A program made the position numbers and the translations under genes. Positions 34,167 to 43,285 of a stretch of 64,000 nt of DNA are shown here, piece after piece; position 1 is the stretch's first letter, and each line of letters begins with the position of its first letter. This DNA comes from Kibdelosporangium aridum (GTDB lineage Bacteria > Actinomycetota > Actinomycetes > Mycobacteriales > Pseudonocardiaceae): contig NZ_FWXV01000014.1 of assembly GCF_900176515.1 (NCBI RefSeq), positions 62,001 through 126,000 of the forward strand, read 5' to 3'. Under the pieces are notes generated by a model, which had not been told where the DNA came from, made no database searches, and was given only the letters and a program-made list of their open reading frames with translations.

Positions 34167-35533
34167 CCATCACACCGACCCAGCAACTCATCGACCGTCT
34201 CGGTGTCTTCGCCTACGACAACCTGCCTGCCCCGGTGATCCGGCAGGCGAAGAACGCGCTTTACGACAGCCTCGGTGCGTTGCTCGCCGCGACCTCGCGC
34301 CGATACCCCATCATGTCCTTGCTGGAAAACATGGTCCGCAACGCCGGAGGGACGCCGGAATCGCGACTTGCCGGCTCATCGCTGCGCACCAACGCCGTTA
34401 CCGCGGCGCTGGCCAACGGAACACTGGCTTACTACTGCGACATCGAAAGCCATCACCCGTCCGCGAATGTGCACGCCATCGCCGTGGTCGGCCCGGCGGC
34501 GCTCGCTGTCGGCGAAAGCCAGCGATCAACTGGTGCCGACGTCCTCTCCGCCATCGTCGCCGGCATCGATGTGGCCGCTCGCGTGAGCTACGCCTTGGGC
34601 CCCGCCGTTCAATACGCGCGAGGGTTTCACCCCACGACCGTGGCAGGCACATTCGGCAGTGCGGTGGCCGCCGGTCTCCTGCTCGGCCTCGACGACGAAC
34701 AATTCCGGAATGCCTTCGGCCTGGCGGGTACGAGCGCGTCGGGCCTGCTGTCATGGGTCGATGATCCGACTGAACAGTCGCGGCCGTTGAACATCGGACT
34801 GGCCGCTCAGGCCGGGGTCCAGGCGGCCATGCTGGCGGCAACTGGATTCCGCGGCCCAGCCGACATCTTCGGCGGCAAATACCCCTTCGGCAAGGCATTC
34901 ACCGGCCAGTGGGATCAGGACGCCCTCCTGGCCCAACTCGGCGAACGCTACGCGGTGGGCGAACTGTTCTTCAAACGCAACTCCTGCTGCGTGTTCATTC
35001 CAGCCAGCCTCGACGGACTGCTGGACATCCTCGATTCCGAGGGCCTCGTCGCCGACGACATCGCATCCGTGTACATCTGCGCGCCGCGATCGTCCTATCA
35101 CGTCATCGACGGCAATCCCTTGCGATCCCACTGTGTCCAATACGTTCTCGCCGTCGCAGCTCACAGAGGACACGTCGACTTCGCCGACATCATGGACGAC
35201 CGCCGCACCGATCCGGCCATCGCCTCGCTCGCCGAGAAAATCACCATCGAGGGTGACGACTCCTTCGATGAACGTTGGGGAGGACTTCGCCAATCGGTCG
35301 GCTCCATCACGGCAGTCACCACCAAGACCGGCGTGACATTCGTACGAGACGTCGAGTTCCCACTGGGCGCGGCCGAGAACCCCTTGTCGGACAAGGACCT
35401 CGAGCAGAAGTTCACCAACCTCACCGCGAACATCATCGAGTCCGACCAGGCCCACCGGATCAAGCAGGCTGTCCAGCAACTCGACACCATGGCGGACATC
35501 AACGAGCTGACACGGCTCCTTGAGTCAAGGTAG
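34163..35533 (+). CDS. MmgE/PrpD family protein
   Basis: A 456-residue member of the MmgE/PrpD family, which includes 2-methylcitrate dehydratase, cis-aconitate decarboxylase and an iminodisuccinate epimerase. TPTQQLIDRLGVFAYDNLP with YDSLGALLAA is the typical start, and GFHPTTVAGTFGSAVAAG, SGLLSWVDD and KRNSCC further support the fold. The reaction cannot be decided among these; it probably acts on a polycarboxylic or hydroxy acid. The GTG at 34163 overlaps the HAD stop; a longer upstream frame only shadows that gene. Confidence 0.85.
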   Translation: MTITPTQQLIDRLGVFAYDNLPAPVIRQAKNALYDSLGALLAATSRRYPIMSLLENMVRNAGGTPESRLAGSSLRTNAVTAALANGTLAYYCDIESHHPSANVHAIAVVGPAALAVGESQRSTGADVLSAIVAGIDVAARVSYALGPAVQYARGFHPTTVAGTFGSAVAAGLLLGLDDEQFRNAFGLAGTSASGLLSWVDDPTEQSRPLNIGLAAQAGVQAAMLAATGFRGPADIFGGKYPFGKAFTGQWDQDALLAQLGERYAVGELFFKRNSCCVFIPASLDGLLDILDSEGLVADDIASVYICAPRSSYHVIDGNPLRSHCVQYVLAVAAHRGHVDFADIMDDRRTDPAIASLAEKITIEGDDSFDERWGGLRQSVGSITAVTTKTGVTFVRDVEFPLGAAENPLSDKDLEQKFTNLTANIIESDQAHRIKQAVQQLDTMADINELTRLLESR

Positions 35534-35684
35534 GCGGGCCAACCTCACGACGCCCCACCTGGCGACGTTCTGGCCGTCAAGCGGAGAGATCCAATCTGAA
35601 CAGTGCGGTCGACCACGTGCTCGGTGGCAAGGTGTGCTTCTGCAGGGCGCGGCAGAAGCAGTAGAAGTAAGTGCCACCGTTGCC

Positions 35685-36377
35685 TCAGCTACCAGTCGTA
35701 GAGGTCTTCGCAGCTGTCAGGAGCTTCGTGAGGTCGTGGAGCGGTTTGGTACCGGCGCCGATGATCAATCCAGTCGCCAGCACGTCGAGGTACACCGTCG
35801 GCGGGTTGATCCCTGCCGTCCTAAGCAGATGGAGATTCAACAGTGCCGAGGCGACTGCTCCAACGATGCTCGCGACGCCCCACAGCACGAGTGAGCGGTA
35901 GGTAGACCATATGTCGACCTTAACTTTGGCGGCGGCGAAGGCTTCAAGTTTTGTTTGAGCGGCGGTGACCGCCGCTGGCGGAATAACCGGTCCGCTAAGC
36001 TGCCGCGCGCTGGTAACCGCCTCGCTGTCCTTCGCGACCTGCTCTTGTTGAAGAGTTTCCTTTTTGATGTCGAACAGGGAAAGTGGCTCCAACAGCCGCT
36101 CGATCGCCAGCGCGGCCACAAAGAAAACAGCGAAAATGGTGAGTCCGTCTACTACAACAGGGCCGTCAGCCTTCCGGCCGAGGGCATCAGAGATCGGCCA
36201 GGTGAGTAGGGCGACGACCACTGCTACGCCCAGGCCAATCAGAGTGACGATGCCGCGCCTCGCCCACCATTCGGTTGGCGCTCCTACTGCCGGTTCCAGC
36301 AGCTGTCCCGCTTGCGGCGGAAGAGGGTCGTCACCAGGCGATGTCTTCAGGTCATTAATCCACACACCCGTCTTCAT
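35685..36377 (-). CDS. Membrane protein of unknown function
   Basis: I do not recognise this 230-residue protein. It has a hydrophilic N terminus, a hydrophobic segment around 42-60 (IVTLIGLGVAVVVALL), a second around 76-93 (GLTIFAVFFVAALAIE), a charged middle with a probable coiled coil (DIKKETLQQEQVAKDSEAV), and two more hydrophobic segments around 165-185 and 195-212. The middle LEAFAAAKVKVDIW ends before the third segment. AAGGTGA lies seven bases before the ATG. It stands alone between the MmgE/PrpD gene and a long empty gap. GC content of its reading frame is somewhat lower than around it. Confidence 0.75.
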   Translation of the reverse strand: MKTGVWINDLKTSPGDDPLPPQAGQLLEPAVGAPTEWWARRGIVTLIGLGVAVVVALLTWPISDALGRKADGPVVVDGLTIFAVFFVAALAIERLLEPLSLFDIKKETLQQEQVAKDSEAVTSARQLSGPVIPPAAVTAAQTKLEAFAAAKVKVDIWSTYRSLVLWGVASIVGAVASALLNLHLLRTAGINPPTVYLDVLATGLIIGAGTKPLHDLTKLLTAAKTSTTGS

Positions 36378-36940
36378 GGCGTGATCACCTTCTATCCCGA
36401 TCGACCTTGGCGTTGAAATCGGGCGAAGACCTGACGGTGTTACGGTTGAGCCCGCTGATTGTTCAGGAATAGCGCCGCAAAACGCCCAGGGTAGCTATAT
36501 GGCGACGGTACCGTAACGAACTGATTGGTCCCGATGACCGTTGGTAACACTGTTGCCGCCGCAGGCGAAGAAGGAAGGTTGATCTCAACGAGTCACAGAT
36601 CGCCGACGTGTGCACGCCAAGCTCCCTCTCTGGGAAGGCCAGCCTGTCCGTGGGCTCACCGTGGCAACCACCGGCTCAGCGGAAGACAATTCATAAATTT
36701 CGTGCGTGCGTTCCGACTGCACAACGCTCTGGCAGGACCTCGATGGCCTCGTCCGGCGAGAACGGTAACCGGTGTCGGACGCTCCATGGGTGGCAACAGT
36801 GGCCTCTCGGAAGCGAATGCCAGACATCTTCACTTCTCAAACGATCAACAGAACGTGACACTGTCCCAATACCGCCGAGGTATCAGAGGCACACGAAAAG
36901 GTCTTGGACGGAGCTGGGCGGGCGAGCGCACTGTGGTGTC
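36378..36940. other. 563-bp gap without a convincing gene
   Basis: No frame here has protein-like composition; open frames on the plus strand lack ribosome sites and family features. A palindrome ACGGTACCGT is at 36505-36514. The gap holds the promoters of the leftward membrane protein gene and of the SDR gene at 36941, but I see no clear -35/-10 pair. It is more AT-rich than its neighbours in places and may be decayed sequence. Confidence 0.5.
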
Positions 36941-37702
36941 ATGAAACGTGTTTTGATCACAGGATCCGCCGACGGGCTCGGTCAGATGGTCGCCCACCGG
37001 CTGATCGGCCTCGGCCATGAAGTCGTCCTCCACGCCCGCGATGGCGCCCGCGCCCAGGATGCGTTGCGCGCGGCGCCGGGTGCCGCAGATGCGGTCGTGG
37101 GCGACCTGTCCAGCATCGCGGAAACCAAGGCGGTGGCTGATCAGGCCAACGCAACCGGTCGTTTCGACGTCGTCGTCCACAACGCCGGCGTCGGATACCG
37201 GGAGCCGCGCCGGATCGAGACTGTCGACGGCCTTGCCCACGTCTTCGCGATCAATGTCCTGGCGCCGTATCTGCTCACCGCTTTGGTGGATCGCCCGGAC
37301 CGGTTGATCTACCTCAGTTCCGGCATGCACCGGGGCGGCGACGCGGACCTGAGCGACCTGCAGTGGAAGCACCGGCGATGGGATGGCATGCAGGCGTATT
37401 CCGACTCGAAACTGTGGGACGTCGTGCTCGCGTTCGCCGTCGCGCGACTGTGGCCTGACGTGCTGTCGAACGCTCTGGAACCGGGATGGGTACCCACGAA
37501 AATGGGTGGCCCGGGAGCGCCGGACGACATGTCATTGGCGCCAGACACGCAAGTCTGGCTTGCGACCACGGACAACCCAGGGACCGGTGGTTACTACTAC
37601 CACCGCAAGCCAAGGCAGACCCATCCAGCCGTTACGGACCCCGCTATACAGGACGGTCTGCTCGCGATCTGCGCGAACATCACAGGCGTCGCACTGACTT
37701 AG
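36941..37702 (+). CDS. SDR family oxidoreductase
   Basis: A 253-residue short-chain dehydrogenase. TGSADGLGQMVAHRLIGLG binds the cofactor, HNAGVGYREPRR stands for the NNAG region, and the active site reads SSGMH with YSDSKLWDVV; the Ser-Tyr-Lys set is kept. The C-terminal half with LEPGWVPTKMGGPGAPDD is like retinol-dehydrogenase-like SDRs. The ATG at 36941 follows a weak ribosome site; the in-frame sequence upstream does not look coding. It stands alone, 127 bp before the hemerythrin gene. Confidence 0.87.
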   Translation: MKRVLITGSADGLGQMVAHRLIGLGHEVVLHARDGARAQDALRAAPGAADAVVGDLSSIAETKAVADQANATGRFDVVVHNAGVGYREPRRIETVDGLAHVFAINVLAPYLLTALVDRPDRLIYLSSGMHRGGDADLSDLQWKHRRWDGMQAYSDSKLWDVVLAFAVARLWPDVLSNALEPGWVPTKMGGPGAPDDMSLAPDTQVWLATTDNPGTGGYYYHRKPRQTHPAVTDPAIQDGLLAICANITGVALT

Positions 37703-37829
37703 CCATTGCCCGATGGCCCGGGTCCGGCCGCCAGCAGGTCCCGGGAATTCCCGGGTTCGAACCACACCGGTGTCACACCATCATGCGTGTGCCGGTACGA
37801 CCCGGCTCGATGCAAGCAGGAAGGGCGAA

Positions 37830-38507
37830 ATGAGCAAGCAGGTTCAAGGCATGGCCGACGTCAGGGACATGTACATGGCACACAACATGTTCCGGCGCGA
37901 GTTCAGCCTGGTTCCCGGTCTACTGCGTGGAGTACCGGAAGGTGACACCAGGCGTTCCGAAGTCGTCGGCGGCCACATCGACCTGCTGTGCCGGATCCTG
38001 CATGCCCACCACGAGGGCGAGGACATGCTGGTATGGCCCAAGTTGCACGAGCGGGCAGGAGCGGAAACAACCGAGATCGTGTCCACGATGGAGCAACAGC
38101 ACGCGGCCATCGAGAAGGTTCTCACCCAGGTGGACGACCTGCTCCCCGCCTGGCGGGCCACCGCGCGTGGCCACAGCGAGCTCGCCGACGTCTTCGACGA
38201 GCTCCACATCGCTCTCAACGAGCACATGACGATGGAGGAGAACCACATCCTTCCCCTGGCAGAGAAATACATCACTGACATCGAGTGGAGAGGGCTCGGC
38301 GAGCACGGGATGGGCGCTTTCTCGAAAAGTGAGCTACCGCTGTGCTTCGGACTGGTGATGTACGAGACGGACCCGGCCGTCATCAAGCATGTCCTGGAAG
38401 ACAAACCGCTTCTCGTGCGCCTGCTCGTTCCTCGCATCGCGCCGCGGAAGTTCGCCGCACACGCCAAGCGGGTGCACGGAACCGCTACTCCTGCCCGCGT
38501 GTCGTAA
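37830..38507 (+). CDS. Hemerythrin domain-containing protein
   Basis: A 225-residue protein with a hemerythrin-like four-helix bundle for a di-iron centre. Candidate ligands are His18 (MAHNMFRREF), His49 (GGHIDLL), His60/His61 with Glu64 (HAHHEGEDML), His91 (QQHAAIEKV) and His132 with Glu136 (NEHMTMEENH). A C-terminal part of about 70 residues after the bundle, ending APRKFAAHAKRVHGT, is typical of actinobacterial members. The role may be oxygen, NO or iron handling. AAGGGCGAA stands before the ATG. The deazaflavin nitroreductase follows 11 bp downstream. Confidence 0.88.
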   Translation: MSKQVQGMADVRDMYMAHNMFRREFSLVPGLLRGVPEGDTRRSEVVGGHIDLLCRILHAHHEGEDMLVWPKLHERAGAETTEIVSTMEQQHAAIEKVLTQVDDLLPAWRATARGHSELADVFDELHIALNEHMTMEENHILPLAEKYITDIEWRGLGEHGMGAFSKSELPLCFGLVMYETDPAVIKHVLEDKPLLVRLLVPRIAPRKFAAHAKRVHGTATPARVS

Positions 38508-38518
38508 GGGTGCGATCA

Positions 38519-38953
38519 GTGGACAACCCGAACGAAGCCGTCATCGCCGAATTCCGCGCGAACAGCGGTGTAGTGGTCGAAGCGGCCGGAGGCGCGGTCA
38601 AGGACCTCGATCTGGTGATTCTTCACCACGTCGGCAGGAAGAGCGGCAAGACCTACCAGACACCGGTGTCCTACATGGATCATGAGGGAAGCTATCTCCT
38701 CGTCGCCTCATACGCCGGAGCACCGACAGAACCTCAGTGGGTCGCCAATGTGGCAGCGATGTCCGCGCTGACCGTCGAGTTCGGCACGGGCACGATGAGC
38801 GTCACAGCCACGGTGCTGCGAGAAGGTCCGGAACGGGATCGGCTCTACGCCATAGCGGTGGCACACTGGCCATTCCTGCGCGACTACGAAGCCAGAACCG
38901 ATCGCCGCTTTCCCATGATCCGCTTGGATCCGGTCACGGTTCCGTCCGGTTGA
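38519..38953 (+). CDS. Deazaflavin (F420)-dependent nitroreductase family protein
   Basis: A 144-residue split-beta-barrel protein of the DDN family. LVILHHVGRKSGKTYQTPVS is the hallmark phosphate and F420-contact segment, and ASYAGAPTEPQWVANV follows. Members use reduced F420, or act as quinone reductases as DDN does. The GTG at 38519 is chosen by distance to AAGG; another GTG at 38510 is possible. The gene closely follows the hemerythrin gene, and its 3' end overlaps the end of the opposite LAL regulator by 20 bases. Confidence 0.87.
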   Translation: MDNPNEAVIAEFRANSGVVVEAAGGAVKDLDLVILHHVGRKSGKTYQTPVSYMDHEGSYLLVASYAGAPTEPQWVANVAAMSALTVEFGTGTMSVTATVLREGPERDRLYAIAVAHWPFLRDYEARTDRRFPMIRLDPVTVPSG

Positions 38954-41681
38954 CAAGCTGCCACCGAGAGGTGATGCCCAGCTTGGTGAAGATCTTGCCG
39001 AGGTGCCATTCGACGGTGCGCGGGCTGAGGAAGAGCCGGACCGCGATCTCGGAGTTCGTAAGCCCCTCGCGAACGAGCCGGACCACCTGGGTTTCCTGAG
39101 CGGTGAACTCGGTGGTGGCGACCGCGGTGCGGTTGCGGGCCTTCGCTCCGGTGGCCTTGAGCTCTCTCCCCGCACGCTCGGCGAACGCCTTCGCGCCCAT
39201 CGCGATGAAGGTCTCATGTGCGACGCGCAACTGTTCGCGGGCTTCGCTGCGCCGCCGCTCGCGGCGCAGCCACTCGCCGTACATGAGACGAGTCCGCGCC
39301 AATTCTCCCCGAGCAGAGGTACGGGCAAGCCGGACGATCGCTTCCTGGTAGGCAGGCTCCACGGCGGCACCTTCGGCCAGCAGCGCCCGGCAACGTGCTT
39401 CCAGGCCGAGCGCCCAGTCCGTCCCGCTGCCCTGGCTGACCTCCTGGATCCGATCGAAGGCCTCGTACACCTTCGCGTGCCGACCGAGGTGGCTGGCCGC
39501 CTCGACAAGTTCGACCAGCGCTGTCCACGTGAGGAAACCTTCAGCGGGTGGATAGCAGCTGGCTTGCTCTGCGGCGGCGAAAGCCTCCTCATAGCGGCCG
39601 AGGCTGTTGAGCAGGAACGCCTTCACCGACCTGGCGGTGGCCAAAGCGATTCCCTCGCCCCGCTGAACCGCCTTCTGGACGCTGCCTTCGCTCGTTTCGG
39701 CTTCGTGGCCCTGCCATGCAGCGAGCCACATAGCGCTGTATGGCACGGAGGCACTTCCCGTCGCCGCGATGGCCTCGTGCAGTTCGTCCTCCACTGCCAT
39801 GGCCTCATCCAGCTCGCCGGCGAACACAAGCGCTGCTGCCCGGATCGACAGGGCGAACGGGAGCATGGTCAGCGCGCCCACCTTGCGGGCGAGCTGGACC
39901 TGGCGAGCGGAAAGCACCAGCAAGCTGTCCATATCCCAGAGGTCAAGTGCGGCGCGACAAGCGAACCAGAGCCAGCGCAACGTCTCCTCGCTGCTGGCTT
40001 TCGGGTCGCAGAAAGCCTTCAAGGCGTCATGCACGATTGGCACGCCGTAGGTGTATCCGTCCGTGTACCACCGTGCGAGCCCATCCAGAAGCAGGTCAAT
40101 CGCGCGCGGCTGGCCTGCTGTCGACGCGACTTTCCGGGCCGCCTCGGCTACTTCGTGCACTCCGCCACCGTCAGCTGCGAGTGGACCGTCCATGATGGCC
40201 GCACCGAGCGCCTGCAGGTAGGTTTCTCGAGCGAGACTCACATCCACTTGTTCGAGCTTCCTGCCGGCGTCGAGCAACAACGCGGCAGCCCCACGCTCAT
40301 GCCTGGCCGTGAACATCACTTCTGCCCGCAGCAAATCCAGTCGTGCGCGCCGCGCATCGTTCAACGGCCCCGACTCGGCCAAAGCCACCAGGCGCAAGGC
40401 AGCATCGCCGGCACCGGCGGCGTGCATCACCTGCGCCGCTGACAGCGCTCGCTCCGCCCGTCGCTCGATGTCCGGTGTCAACTCAGCGGCCCGCTGCCAA
40501 AACATCGCTGCGGCAGCCAAACCACCACGGGCCTGCGCACGCGCCGCCTGTCGCACCAGCTCGTCCGCGACATCCTCATCGGGCCCCGAGACCGCATGGG
40601 CCCGATGCCAAACACGTCGTTCCGGATCCACCTCTGCATCGGTCGCCGCCGCCAACGCCCGATGCACATCGCGCCGTTCCTGCGCGGAAGCAGCCCGGTA
40701 GACCACTGATCTGACCAGCGGGTGCCGGAATCGCACGTGCGGCCCGATCTCCAGCAGCCCCGCGTCCGCGGCCGCACTGGCATCCGCCGGGCCGATACCC
40801 AGCATTCCGGCTGCCCGCCACAGCAGCACAGGGTCGCCCAGCGGTTCGGCCGCGGCGATCAGCAGCAGCTGCCTCGTGCGCAGCCCCAACGGCGCGAGCT
40901 GCCGCACAAAGCTCGCCTCGATGTGCCCCGACACCGAACCCGCTGCCGAATCGAACCCGCCCGCAAGGTCCGTAGGACCCAGTCCTTTTGGCAACTCCAG
41001 CAGCGCCAGCGGATTGCCTTGTGCTTCCGCGAGGATTCGAAGTCGTATCCGCTCGTCCACGGGTCGGCGCACGGTCGCGTCGAGCAGCGCACGGGCGTCG
41101 TCGTCGGCCAACCCGCCAATTTCGAGCTGCGGCAACCCCGCCAGAGCCGGCACTTCGTCCTCAGAGCGTGCCGCGAAGACCAACCCCACCGACTCGGCTC
41201 CCAGGCGCCGCGCGACAAAGGCCAACGTGTGCGCGGACGCGCTGTCCAACCACTGCGCGTCGTCGACTATCCACATCAGTGGCCGTTGCCTGGCCTCCTC
41301 GGCGACGAGGCCGAGCACCGCAAGGCCGACCATGAAGCGGTCCGGCACGACTCCGCTCCGCAACGCGAAGATCGTCGCAAGTGCGTCCCGTTGGGGCGCA
41401 GGCAAACGGTCACGCAACTCGAGTATCGGCCCGCACAGCTGGTGCAGGCCAGCGAACGCGAACTCGGCCTCCGACGGCACGCCGGTCGCATGTGCCACTC
41501 GGAACCCGCCGGCACGACCAGCCACGTATTCCAGCAGGGCGGTCTTGCCTATACCTGCCTCGCCACGCATCACCAGGGCCCGGCTCTGACCGGCACGGAC
41601 CGCCTCGACAAGTTCGTCGAGTGTCTGGCACTCCCTGTCCCGTCCCCGCAGCGTGCCCCGGACCTTGCTTGTACGAGTCAC
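38934..41681 (-). CDS. LuxR-type LAL regulator (large ATP-binding)
   Basis: A roughly 915-residue regulator with an AAA-type ATPase domain at the N terminus (Walker A GEAGIGKT, Walker B region PLMWIVDDAQWLD), a long TPR-like helical middle, and a LuxR helix-turn-helix at the end (TAQETQVVRLVREGLTNSEI, then FLSPRTVEWHLGKIFTKLG). Such LAL proteins are usually activators in actinomycetes. The start is uncertain: GTG at 41681 (MTRTSKVRGTLRGRD) or GTG at 41717; neither has a good ribosome site. It is divergent from the AraC gene at 41881. Confidence 0.9.
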   Translation of the reverse strand: MTRTSKVRGTLRGRDRECQTLDELVEAVRAGQSRALVMRGEAGIGKTALLEYVAGRAGGFRVAHATGVPSEAEFAFAGLHQLCGPILELRDRLPAPQRDALATIFALRSGVVPDRFMVGLAVLGLVAEEARQRPLMWIVDDAQWLDSASAHTLAFVARRLGAESVGLVFAARSEDEVPALAGLPQLEIGGLADDDARALLDATVRRPVDERIRLRILAEAQGNPLALLELPKGLGPTDLAGGFDSAAGSVSGHIEASFVRQLAPLGLRTRQLLLIAAAEPLGDPVLLWRAAGMLGIGPADASAAADAGLLEIGPHVRFRHPLVRSVVYRAASAQERRDVHRALAAATDAEVDPERRVWHRAHAVSGPDEDVADELVRQAARAQARGGLAAAAMFWQRAAELTPDIERRAERALSAAQVMHAAGAGDAALRLVALAESGPLNDARRARLDLLRAEVMFTARHERGAAALLLDAGRKLEQVDVSLARETYLQALGAAIMDGPLAADGGGVHEVAEAARKVASTAGQPRAIDLLLDGLARWYTDGYTYGVPIVHDALKAFCDPKASSEETLRWLWFACRAALDLWDMDSLLVLSARQVQLARKVGALTMLPFALSIRAAALVFAGELDEAMAVEDELHEAIAATGSASVPYSAMWLAAWQGHEAETSEGSVQKAVQRGEGIALATARSVKAFLLNSLGRYEEAFAAAEQASCYPPAEGFLTWTALVELVEAASHLGRHAKVYEAFDRIQEVSQGSGTDWALGLEARCRALLAEGAAVEPAYQEAIVRLARTSARGELARTRLMYGEWLRRERRRSEAREQLRVAHETFIAMGAKAFAERAGRELKATGAKARNRTAVATTEFTAQETQVVRLVREGLTNSEIAVRLFLSPRTVEWHLGKIFTKLGITSRWQLVNRTEP

Positions 41682-41880
41682 GCCGCGAGTATGTCGAGTC
41701 GCGCTGTACACGGTCACGTCGGATGGCGGAATCTAGTCACACCTTCGTGCGCCCAGTAGGCCCCCGGGCAGCGCTCTGCCAGTTCGCCGACCATGGGAGC
41801 GGAGCCGTCCAGAGTGTGACATGGAGTCACCCGGAACGGTCGGATTGGCGGTTCAGGGCAGGCCTTGCCCTTACGGTTAC

Positions 41881-42927
41881 GTGGTGGATTTTGTTCGGGC
41901 CAGTGCCCTGAAAGGGTTCGCGTCCCTCGTGCTCGAGCTCGGAGGCGATCCGGAACCGCTGTTCGCGCGGGTACAGCTGACCGCGGAGCAACTGGAACAG
42001 CAGGATTCCTTCGTCCCGTTCGCCGCGCTGGCGCAGTCGTTGGAGTACGCGGCGGGTGAGCTGGACTGCCCGGACTTCGGCCGTCGGCTGGCACGCAGGC
42101 AGAGCATCGACATCCTCGGGCCGGTGGCCCTGGCGGCCCGGTACTCACGGACTGCGGAAGAGGCGATCCACCGGATGGCGCGGCACATGCCCACCTACAC
42201 CACCGCTCTGCGGACCAGTCTTGTCGAGCTTGGCGAGGGTCGGCGGCGGTATGTGGTCGAGCTGCGTGCCCGTGGGCTGCCCGGCACGTCGCAGATCCAT
42301 GAACTTGCCCTCGGGGTTTCGCACGGCATCGCCAAGCTGCTGATGGGGCCAACCTTCCGGCCGCTGCGCGCGTCACTGCCGCATTCCGCGTTGGGCACTG
42401 AAGCGTCCTACCGGGAGTACTTCGACTGCCCAGTCACGTTCGACGCTGACCACTGCGGGTTCGACATCCGCGGCGAAGACCTGACACGCCAACGGCCGAC
42501 AGCGGACCCGCTCGTCGGCGAGCTCGTCGAGCAGTACCTCCGGGAGGGGGCGGTGCGGGCCGACGACGACCTGCCCGACCGGGTCCGGAGTCTGGTCGTT
42601 CAAACACTGCCGACCGGGCGAGCGCATGTCGGTGCTGTCGCGTCGTTGCTCGGCGTCCACCCACGCACGCTGCACCGCTGGTTGGCTCCGTTCGGTGTCA
42701 CGTTCGATGCCCTGGTCGACGACGTTCGCCGGGAACGCGCCGAGCACTACCTGAGGCACTCCGCGCTCCCCATCAGCTCGATCAGCGACCTGCTCGGCTA
42801 CACCCAGCAGAGCGGCTTCACCCGTGCCTGCCACCGCTGGTTCGGAGGGCCGCCTTTGAAACTACGCCGGGCGTGGGCCACCGAGCAGAGGAGATCAGGC
42901 GCGCGGGCTAAGAAAGCCCTGTCCTAG
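41881..42927 (+). CDS. AraC family transcriptional regulator
   Basis: A 348-residue AraC regulator of the type with an N-terminal arabinose-binding-like domain (ASALKGFASLVLELGGDP, then DILGPVALAARYS) and two helix-turn-helix motifs at the end (HVGAVASLLGVHPRTLHRWL and ISSISDLLGYTQQSGFTRAC). I prefer the GTG at 41881 because similarity begins there; an ATG at 41821 would add twenty residues of unusual composition. It faces away from the LAL gene and may act with it. No target genes are obvious downstream except the flavoprotein at 43286. Confidence 0.87.
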   Translation: MVDFVRASALKGFASLVLELGGDPEPLFARVQLTAEQLEQQDSFVPFAALAQSLEYAAGELDCPDFGRRLARRQSIDILGPVALAARYSRTAEEAIHRMARHMPTYTTALRTSLVELGEGRRRYVVELRARGLPGTSQIHELALGVSHGIAKLLMGPTFRPLRASLPHSALGTEASYREYFDCPVTFDADHCGFDIRGEDLTRQRPTADPLVGELVEQYLREGAVRADDDLPDRVRSLVVQTLPTGRAHVGAVASLLGVHPRTLHRWLAPFGVTFDALVDDVRRERAEHYLRHSALPISSISDLLGYTQQSGFTRACHRWFGGPPLKLRRAWATEQRRSGARAKKALS

Positions 42928-42969
42928 ATCCACGTCTCAAGATCTCGCCGCGACGACGTTCACTTGTCG

Positions 42970-43239
42970 TCAAATGCTAAAAACTTGTCCTCGGTTATCA
43001 AGTCGAGGGCGGCAGCCATGCCTACCGTGCCGTGTATGGAGATCACGTCCCCACTTCGGGGAGTTGTGCCGGACCACGAAGTCGTAATGCACCCAGGTCC
43101 CTGGTGTGCCAGCACGTGACCGGCGATTCCATGTGGCGTCTCCCGCCGCGACGCGCTTGACCGGCACTGAAACACGGCCATGTCGAGCCAGTAGCACACA
43201 TACCTCCAAGGACTTACCAATTACCACGTGGTCAGGCAT
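42970..43239 (-). CDS. Small unknown protein, possibly frameshifted
   Basis: I do not recognise this 89-residue frame. It has a good ribosome site (GGGGAAG before the ATG at 43239) and begins MPDHVVIGKSLEVCVLL. At a GGGG run near 43050 the coding character seems to change frame: the continuation GDVISIHGTVGMAAALDLI in the neighbouring frame, ending at 42960, looks more like protein than the in-frame tail rich in Arg and His. It may be a pseudogene or hold a one-base error. The region is more AT-rich than its neighbours. Confidence 0.35.
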   Translation of the reverse strand: MPDHVVIGKSLEVCVLLARHGRVSVPVKRVAAGDATWNRRSRAGTPGTWVHYDFVVRHNSPKWGRDLHTRHGRHGCRPRLDNRGQVFSI

Positions 43240-43285
43240 GGGTCTTCCCCAAATGAAGCCGATGCCAGCCCGAAATGAGCAGTGA

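Noticed and set aside
36525..36944. 139-codon open frame in the gap before the SDR gene
   Set aside because: No ribosome site, no family resemblance, and composition not protein-like.
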